64,000 bases of DNA from Luzula sylvatica (Eukaryota > Streptophyta > Magnoliopsida > Poales > Juncaceae), in the NCBI GenBank assembly GCA_946800325.1, contig OX326956.1, forward strand, positions 16,954,667-17,018,666, in the 5' to 3' direction. This document shows, one piece after another, positions 57,640 to 64,000 of the stretch. The notes below the pieces were generated by a model. It did no database searches and was not told the DNA's origin. It was given only the letters and a program-made list of their open reading frames with translations. Positions within the stretch are counted from its first letter, which is position 1. Each line of letters opens with the position of its first letter. The translations under genes and the position numbers were made by a program.

Positions 57640-60255
57640 AATAATTAACGCATGTGGATTGATTGACGTGTTAATTAACATCTATCCGAATTAACAAATG
57701 ATAATTAATATTTAAAATTTATTAATTCAATGTTTTTTTGTCAATTAAAATGTTAATTAAATAGATTAATTAAAAATTAGTGGTTTTTTTTTGTAGCAAT
57801 CTCGTAGCAAAGTATAATTTCCCTATTTGACATGACATAGTTGCTAATTTCGACTAATCTGAAAGCTAGATGCATAATACTATCGTTGTCAACTTTCTGG
57901 CAAGACTCGCCATTTAACAAGATGAAGTGATATTTGGCCTAGTTGGTAGTCTCACAAAGCCTAGTTGCACCGACTATTTTATTTTTTTCTTAAAAGTCTA
58001 AATTATGCAATAACGACCCTCTTTGAATACACTATATTATATTATACTTGTTTATTTTCTTGACTTGACTGTTGAAATAGTATGAGCAAATACAATTGAA
58101 TTATGATTATGATAAATCTTTATTTTTAGCAATTAGAAGGATAAAAATACAAATCCCCTTTATTGTTGAAAGAAACTGAGATGATTGGAGACAAAATGGC
58201 AAGGCAAACAGAGTCTGCGTGGAGCCCTTGCCTGAGCCATAATAATCGATATCCGTATAAACAAGAACCACATATATTCATTCTTTTTTTCTTTTAATGT
58301 CCATTCTTAAATATTAATAATAAGACTACAAATAAGTTTGTTAAATTTTGTAAGAGCAATTTCCGAAAAAAAAATCTTGATCTTTCTTATATTAATAATA
58401 AGACTACAAATAAGTTTGTCCACATATATTCATTTTTTTCATTAATACAAGAAAAATGTTGTATATCTCCCTAGCTTCCCTCGAACCTCTGGATGTGCTG
58501 GCAAACTGTTAAAACCATACGCAGATTAAATCTTACCATCGACTGTTAGACCTTCACGTGTCGAGATTGTCATTTCAAATGTCACATAAGCAGACTTGTT
58601 GTTTGTTTTTGTCGTATCCCATGCTTTACGGTAAAGAAACAATGATGATTTTTGCTCTTTCTCTCCCGACTTTCTCTATTACCTTCAAGTCTTTTCTCAT
58701 TTTCAAATTTTCTTTTTTTTTTCTCATCATCATTGTCAAGTATGGAACTTTGCTCCAACGACGAAGATTTGTCTACGTATGACGATGGTCGATGAACATA
58801 CCTGCCAACGTTTGTCGATGAACACCCCATGCACGAAAACATCAAGATTGATTACTAGCATCAACGAGATTGTAGCTGATTATCTTCAGATCTATATTGG
58901 TCTGCCATTTTTTCTCATAATTTTTTTCTTTTTCTTTTTTAATTTCTTCAAACTTTTTTTCAGATTGTGATCTAACTGAGTATTTTCACATTAATTTTTT
59001 CATACATTTCAAATGACTTGCATTGTGTTGTTTTGTTGTTATTTCTTAATTTTATATCTACATAGATCTTGTATTCGAATTTTTTTTTTTTTTTTGAGTA
59101 AATTCGGAGAGGGCTCAAAGTCCCCCTTCCAAACACAATCTCCTTTTTTTTTTTTAATTTTTTTTACAAACCCGTAGGCCACACACTCTATTCACTCATT
59201 TAACATTTTAATCTATAATCCAGTGTCCCCGCCGAGAATCGAACCCCACACCTCTCGCTCCCTAGCCAAGAGGTGTGACCAACTAGGCTAACTCTAGTTG
59301 GCTGTATTCGAATTTACAATTTCAGTTTTTTTTGAATTTTTTATTTGTCAGAAATTTGGACGGTTTTTAATAATTTCAGTTTTACTGGAATTCAAAGGCT
59401 TTTAATCATAATCGGAAATTTTGAGTTTTTTTAATCAAATGTTTTCATGTTGGTTTCTTAAAATTAAACCTTGCATATAAGGGATTTAAATCATGTAATA
59501 ATGAAATCATAAATATCAGCTTCTTCTTTTCTTGAGTTCTAATATATTTTGGATACAAGATTAATTGGAGAGAAGTTGGGGGTGCAAAATGGAGGTATTT
59601 TTCACTCAACTTTAATTGACGATGGCATCAAGAAAAATTGGGTGAATTTGGAGGGCATACCATAATTTTGCTATATTTTATATCAAATTTCAGACCTTAT
59701 TTTATTTGAGCATTATACATTGTACACATCAATTTAGGGATTTTAATAATATTTTCAGATGGCATATTTTAATATTTTATGAGCTATGTAATTGCATGTG
59801 ATTATATTCATTTTTGTTAATTTTTCCAGGTTTTATTGAGATATTTAGATGGCAATCGATATTTTAGGGTTTAATTAGAAACAATTCAGGGGTATTTGAA
59901 GAATACCACATTTTGTTTTTGTTGGTGACAAATTTTAATTGCAGGTACCATGTTTTTGTTGGTGTCAAATTTTAATTGTAGGCACCATTTATAAGTGTCA
60001 ATTTGATATGAAAAACTAAAAATTTGTAAATTCTTTTAGCATCTAATTATTGACTTCTTTTTTACATTTAATATTTCTTTATAAAAATATTACCTGACGT
60101 TTAACATCTCATATTTGTTAACAAAAATTTCACATAACATTAATATCTAAAATTGACTATATTTGACACCAAAAATCAATATTCATCTTGGTATTAACAT
60201 TTCACATCTAATATGATTGGAACGTAAATAAGAATAATATTTTATATCCAATCTA
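57640..60255. repeat. Segmental duplication, unit U3
   Basis: Begins at the U2-equivalent of about 53,050 (GATTGATTG, CCGAATTAACAAATGATAAT) and ends with ATATCCAATCTATTTATATA, where U2 has ACATCCAATCTAATATTTGA. It lacks the U2 SINE, hAT MITE, 1.66-kb element and MITE B, and carries its own SINE at 59,083-59,302. No gene. Confidence 0.85.
59083..59302 (-). mobile_element. tRNA-derived SINE (minus strand, ~220 bp) with poly(A) tail
   Basis: On the minus strand it starts GCCAACTAGAGTTAGCCTAG, has an A-box-like TTAGCCTAGTTGGTC and a strong B box GGGGTTCGATTCTCGGCGG, and ends in a long A run (T18 on the plus strand at 59,079-59,096). Flanked by 13-bp repeats TGTATTCGAATTT (59,070-59,082 and 59,303-59,315). 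A different SINE family from the other two. Confidence 0.9.
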
Positions 60256-60432
60256 TTTATATATGTATCCGAGATTTTTTGAAATTACTGTATCGTATCG
60301 GATACCAACAACGTATCTGTAACTTTATAAGAAAGGATATATAACATTCATTTATAACTCACAAGACATACAAAATATTTTTCAAAAAGAAAAAAGAAAA
60401 TCTTAGTACACTTTCTTAAACATCTAATTAAT
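60256..60432. other. Short unique AT-rich spacer
   Basis: Contains a GTATCGTATCGGATACC motif near 60,288; no gene. Confidence 0.4.
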
Positions 60433-60674
60433 GGGGAGTTCTATCATACACCCTTTTAAAATGATATTTTGGGTATTTAAAATGGTATATCATAAATTTT
60501 ATTTTTTATGAATATTTGTTCTTTCATGAACAATTCAAATTTCTTATTTAACCTATCATTTATTGATAAATACATTTCAAATATTACCTTAAATAGTAAT
60601 TAATTGATAATTACTTAAATTACCCTTGAAAATGAGGATATCATAAGAAAAAAAGACGTACGATAGAACTCTTC
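60433..60674. mobile_element. 240-bp Mutator-type MITE, copy C
   Basis: Starts GGGGAGTTCTATCATACACC and ends (reverse complement) GAAGAGTTCTATCGTACGTC, with an exact 9-bp duplication CTAATTAAT (60,424-60,432 and 60,675-60,683). The interior is near-identical in layout to copy A (TCATAAATTTTATTTTTTATG, TTTATTGATAAATA). Confidence 0.95.
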
Positions 60675-60683
60675 CTAATTAAT

Positions 60684-61635
60684 TACCAAATTATAATGTG
60701 AAAATAGGAAGAAAAAAAAAATAAAAGAAAAAAAGAAAAAGAAATAGTGAGTTCGTGCTTTCCACATGACCCACAAATTACAGATATCATGCAGCTAAAT
60801 AGCTAATGCTTGTTCTGACAATATACAGTACACTACCCACAAACAACAACACACAGGCCAAAAGAAAAAAAGAAACATACAAAGGCTGCTCTGCCTTTTT
60901 CCCTTAAATATAAAGAAGCCCACCTTTACACTTTACAGATTCAGATTCATTCCATTAATAACACATTAATAACACATTCATCCATCAAGTGCAAATTATT
61001 AATTTATCAATTAAACTCTTTCCTTTTTATAATAGCATCTAAATATGAAAGAACGTATCTACAAATACACTTAAATTCATTCAACAACATTAATTGAACC
61101 AATTTATACTCATTAGTCATACTTTGAACGTATTAAATTATTGCAGGAATATTTGTCTACTGGATATAATCATATAGAAACTGTAAATCCGGAAAAACAA
61201 AACGAAAGTTTTGCCAGACAAGAGCTGCAGATCCATATGCGATACTGTACAAATCTCAACTCCCCAAAATACGGAATCAAATCATTCAAATTTCATTTTT
61301 TTATTTTCAATTTTCAATTTTCAAGTTCCAAACAGGTAATTCATATCAAGAAGATCCCAATCCCAATTCCAATGAACAGATAACATGATCAAAATAACAA
61401 AAAAAAAAAGTTCAGAACATTAAAACATAATCTCAGATAGATGATTAATCGAACGATTTACGAATCGAGCGATGCACTAAAACAAAAACCAAACAATTAA
61501 AAAAAAAAAAAAAACTAGAAGCTTTACTTCAGAATCTATCACTTCTAAACTGAACCGCCACGATCCATCTTCTTAAACCAACCCTTCTTCCATTTTTTGC
61601 AATTATTATGATATAGTAAAAGTACGATTTTCTTA
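60684..61635. other. Intergenic and 3' flank of SMT2
   Basis: No gene. The part next to 61,635 should be the SMT2 3' UTR. An 80-codon plus-strand frame at 61,141 is AT-rich and featureless. Confidence 0.5.
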
Positions 61636-62724
61636 CTAGTTATCTTCTTCCGTGGGCTTAACAGGTTTACGACAAAGGATCATGTGCATGGGCGTGAAGA
61701 TACCCGTTTCGCCACCATTGGTGAGATGACGAGCCGTCTCGTAAAGCATTTCATGGACATCGACCACGCCTTTGGGAGCGATACGCAGAGCAGTTAGAAC
61801 GCACACCACGACATGGTTTCTCCAGTATGCGAGTCGACCCATCTTGAGACGGGTCCACCACGGACCGGCAGGAGGCTGCGCGAGGTCCCTCTCCTCCAAA
61901 ACTTCGAACCCAACGGATTTAGCAATCGAGGCAATTTCCACTTGTGCCCTCAGTCCTGGCAAGGCATCACCTCTTTCGATTCCTTGGATCGTATCGACAT
62001 GATGTGGGTCTTCGGGTCGGTACAGAGGAGTGGTGACCCATTCGTACGAGACGTACAACCCACCAGGCTTGAGAACGCGGTATACCTCGGAATAGACGTC
62101 CTCCAGCTTGGGAGCATGACAGGTCGCCTCGATGGAGTAAGCTCCGTCGAAAGAGGAGTTTTCAAATGGCATTTGAAGGAAATTACCGCAAACCACCTCG
62201 CACAAGGAATCAAGACTGGCTTTCTTGTTGTGTGCTCTCGCACGAGCGACTTGGTACTCGTTGATCGTGATCCCAACAACCTGTGATCTGGAATGAGCAG
62301 CGATAGCTCGCATCGGACCGCCAACGCCACAACCAACGTCGAGGATGCGATGACCGGAACGGGCTTTGATCAGATCGGCAACGCGTTCCTCATGGAGACG
62401 AGTCTCTTCACGGTGAGATCGACCAGGAACGGAAGGGGAAAAATGGAAGGATTGACCCCAACCCCACTCGTATATGTCAGTCACCAGGTTGTAAAACGTG
62501 TCGACGAAGTCCGGGACCTTCTCGTCGGCAGTCTCCTTGGGGCGGCGAAAGAAGGACCAGTACTGCGTGTACTTGTCCTGCACGTTGTCGCTTGTGATCG
62601 ACCCCATTTTTAGATCTACAGCTCGCTTGCCTTTCACCTCCGCCGCGCCCATCACCCACACAAACCAGTACACCGCCGCCGCCACCGCCACACCACCCGT
62701 CCATACTGCCGTCGATAACTCCAT
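61636..62724 (-). CDS. SMT2: 24-methylenesterol C-methyltransferase, SMT2 type (362 aa, intronless)
   Basis: Transfers a methyl group from S-adenosylmethionine to the C24 side chain of 24-methylenelophenol, giving 24-ethylidenelophenol and committing flux to sitosterol and stigmasterol. A single 1,089-nt exon; plant SMT2 genes are typically intronless and of this length. The ATG at 62,724 (MELSTAVWTGG) is the first ATG; the frame is open three codons further, but only to a GTG. Residues 8-26 form an N-terminal membrane anchor. Aromatic sterol-binding box YEWGWGQSFHFS is at 85-96. SAM-binding motif I ILDVGCGVGGPMRAIA is at 127-142. Later motifs are SIEATCHAP (197-205) and YRVLKPGGLYVSYEW (215-229). 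The C-terminal sterol methyltransferase domain follows. The GC-rich coding sequence contrasts with the AT-rich flanks. No defects seen. Confidence 0.97.
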   Translation of the reverse strand: MELSTAVWTGGVAVAAAVYWFVWVMGAAEVKGKRAVDLKMGSITSDNVQDKYTQYWSFFRRPKETADEKVPDFVDTFYNLVTDIYEWGWGQSFHFSPSVPGRSHREETRLHEERVADLIKARSGHRILDVGCGVGGPMRAIAAHSRSQVVGITINEYQVARARAHNKKASLDSLCEVVCGNFLQMPFENSSFDGAYSIEATCHAPKLEDVYSEVYRVLKPGGLYVSYEWVTTPLYRPEDPHHVDTIQGIERGDALPGLRAQVEIASIAKSVGFEVLEERDLAQPPAGPWWTRLKMGRLAYWRNHVVVCVLTALRIAPKGVVDVHEMLYETARHLTNGGETGIFTPMHMILCRKPVKPTEEDN

Positions 62725-63326
62725 CTCTCTCACTCTCTCTCTCTCTCTCTCCCTCTCCGCCTTCTCTCTCTGTGTGTAATCTCAGGATTTGGGCCCTGGG
62801 TTTTATCAATCTGATAGATATTAAGTGCGGTATAATGTGCCTGCGGAATTAATATAATGATTTTATAATGTTATCATGATATTCGGATATGCGGTGTGAT
62901 ATTTGACGTGTGGGTAAAATTATCGTGTTACGACGGAATAAAAGATTTTTGATATGAAGGAGATAGTAGAGACAAAAGACAAGCTTAGTTTTATATAAAT
63001 GCAGATGTATATTTTATTTTGTATGTTTTTGTTTTTTTTCCATAGATAATTGTTTTTTAGTAGTGATTGATCACAAAAATGTTGAATGAATTTGGGCCAT
63101 CATGATAGGGAAGCCTCATCAATATCATAGTGCACGCCCGTAGTATTATTTGGTACGTAAAAAGTATTTGTTTTAATTTGAGAAAAAAAAAAAATTGTTA
63201 TAAAATTAAAAATATCATCAGCTTGCCTATTATTAATCAAATTCACTCAAAAAATAGAAATATAATCTTTATTTACTCTACTTATTGTTTATGTCTTAAA
63301 CTAGTTAACTCTTTATTGTCCTTTAC
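62725..63326 (-). promoter_or_regulatory. SMT2 leader and upstream region
   Basis: The leader directly before the ATG is a (GA)n/(CT)n tract (62,725-62,775), common in plant housekeeping genes. Further upstream is AT-rich, with no clear TATA box or other gene. Confidence 0.5.
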
Positions 63327-63330
63327 CCGG

Positions 63331-63680
63331 GAATGTCAATGTCAATGGGACTGATAAAATCCGAATCCGCAAGTATCGGACCCGAACAAAACGGATAATA
63401 TCCGAAAAAATACTCGTTGGTTGGGAAATATAGAAAAAAAATATTAGTTTCGGGTTCGGATCGGATATGTAATAAATTTGTACTCGTGAATATTACATGT
63501 TCTCCGAAAAACATTCGACCCGTATAAGTACCCAAAACATACTTGAAAAATATCCGAAAATATTCAATAATTTGAACATTTTTCATGTTTTGTGACTTAA
63601 TTATTTGTAATATTTGAATTTTTAATGTATTCAAACATATTGCTTGTTTTACGTAGTTAAATTGTCCGTGATTTTATGTA
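63331..63680. mobile_element. Second copy of the hAT family (partial, may run past the window)
   Basis: Begins GGAATGTCAATGTCAATGGG and matches the reverse complement of the right end of the element at 39,329-40,689: GATAAAATCCGAATCCGC, CGGATAATATCCGAAAAA, ATATTCAATAATTTGAACAT and TAATTATTTGTAATATTTG keep the same order. It lacks the nested 830-bp MITE. The far end and target duplication are not identified within the window. Confidence 0.7.
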
Positions 63681-64000
63681 TTTGTAGAATACTTTTTCAA
63701 AAAAAAATTCAGATCATTTTGTTTGTGATTTTTTTGGTTATTCCAAGAAATTGGGATTTCAAAATCATGAAACCTAAAAGAAATAAAATTTATAAGAATT
63801 TATAAAGTTGTTATTTGAATACAATTTTAGGAATTTATAGTTAACATGATTTTTTTTAATCTTGTCACAATTTTCAATGCATGATTAACAAGAGAGAGAA
63901 GAGATAGAAAACTTTCCTAAAAAATTTCGAGAAATAATTGTCAAAAAAACAAGTTTTATTTTCTCCAAAAATTCTATACAAAAATTACTAGAGGTTCCTT
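63681..64000. other. AT-rich sequence to the window edge
   Basis: No gene seen. May still be part of the hAT-family copy. Confidence 0.4.

Larger units (their letters stand above)
52612..57640. repeat. Segmental duplication, unit U2
   Basis: Matches U1 at its start and U3 over most of its length: 53,050-53,290 with 57,650-57,890; 53,440-53,890 with 57,888-58,310; 54,270-54,900 with 58,440-58,900 (CACATAAGCAGACTTGTTGT); 54,940-55,137 with 59,340-59,545 (TTGTCAGAAATTTGG); and 57,217-57,640 with 59,840-60,250. It carries its own SINE, hAT MITE, a 1.66-kb element and a Mutator MITE. No intact gene is seen. The conserved segment around 54,745-54,800 keeps a short shared frame MELCSN-EDxSTYDD in U2 and U3, but it is too short to call a gene. 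Confidence 0.85.

Noticed and set aside
61772..62613. Open frames of 76-157 codons antisense or out of frame to SMT2
   Set aside because: Shadow frames caused by the GC-rich codon use of the real gene.
62724..62733. A start three codons upstream of the SMT2 ATG
   Set aside because: The upstream codon at 62,731-62,733 is GTG, not ATG; the first true ATG is at 62,724.

Overview
This is a stretch of nuclear chromosome from a flowering plant, probably a eudicot. The evidence is two plant-type sterol biosynthesis genes (one with five exons and canonical GT-AG introns, one intronless), Mutator-like (MULE), hAT and Helitron DNA transposons, a Ty1/copia remnant, tRNA-derived SINEs and a very AT-rich background. 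The species cannot be named from the sequence.

Layout. (1) 1-27,812 is one unbroken array of an AT-rich satellite with a ~175-bp monomer. The monomer is built from three ~58-bp sub-units, and larger blocks are duplicated at offsets of about 2.77, 5.4 and 8.0 kb. (2) At 27,812 the satellite flips orientation and continues as diverged inverted monomers to about 31,000. A ~1.5-kb non-satellite segment sits inside one inverted monomer, bounded by (TA)n on both sides. (3) 31,003-31,808 is a copia remnant: gag zinc knuckle fused to the end of pol, polypurine tract and 3' LTR. (4) 32,094-32,179 is an isolated last exon of an unidentified gene. (5) 32,549-35,030 is MULE-1 (2.48 kb, 9-bp target duplication). 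(6) 36,953-38,455 (minus) is an intact SMO1-type sterol C4-methyl oxidase gene, with a MULE-type MITE downstream. (7) 39,329-40,689 is a hAT-type element with a MITE nested in it. (8) 41,429-46,074 is MULE-2 (4.65 kb, 9-bp target duplication), inserted into an exon of a small gene remnant. (9) 46,100-60,700 is a gene-poor region made of three diverged tandem copies of one segment, carrying independent insertions (two SINEs plus a third just before it, a Helitron, hAT and Mutator MITEs) and a 97-bp tandem array. (10) 61,636-62,724 (minus) is an intact SMT2-type sterol C24-methyltransferase gene, followed by the start of a second copy of the hAT family.

The two intact genes act in the same plant pathway. 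SMO1 starts removal of the first C4 methyl group, on the route to 24-methylenelophenol. SMT2 then adds the second C24 methyl group, to 24-methylenelophenol, directing flux to sitosterol. They are on the same strand about 23 kb apart.

The most unusual observation is that both MULEs have the two-gene convergent layout of maize MuDR, but the second gene encodes a small protein with an RNase H1-type hybrid-binding (caulimovirus viroplasmin-like) domain. In MULE-1 this gene is internally deleted and ends in a hydrophobic tail; in MULE-2 the domain is complete. The MULE-2 transposase is recognisable end to end but broken by four one-base frameshifts, so neither element looks autonomous.
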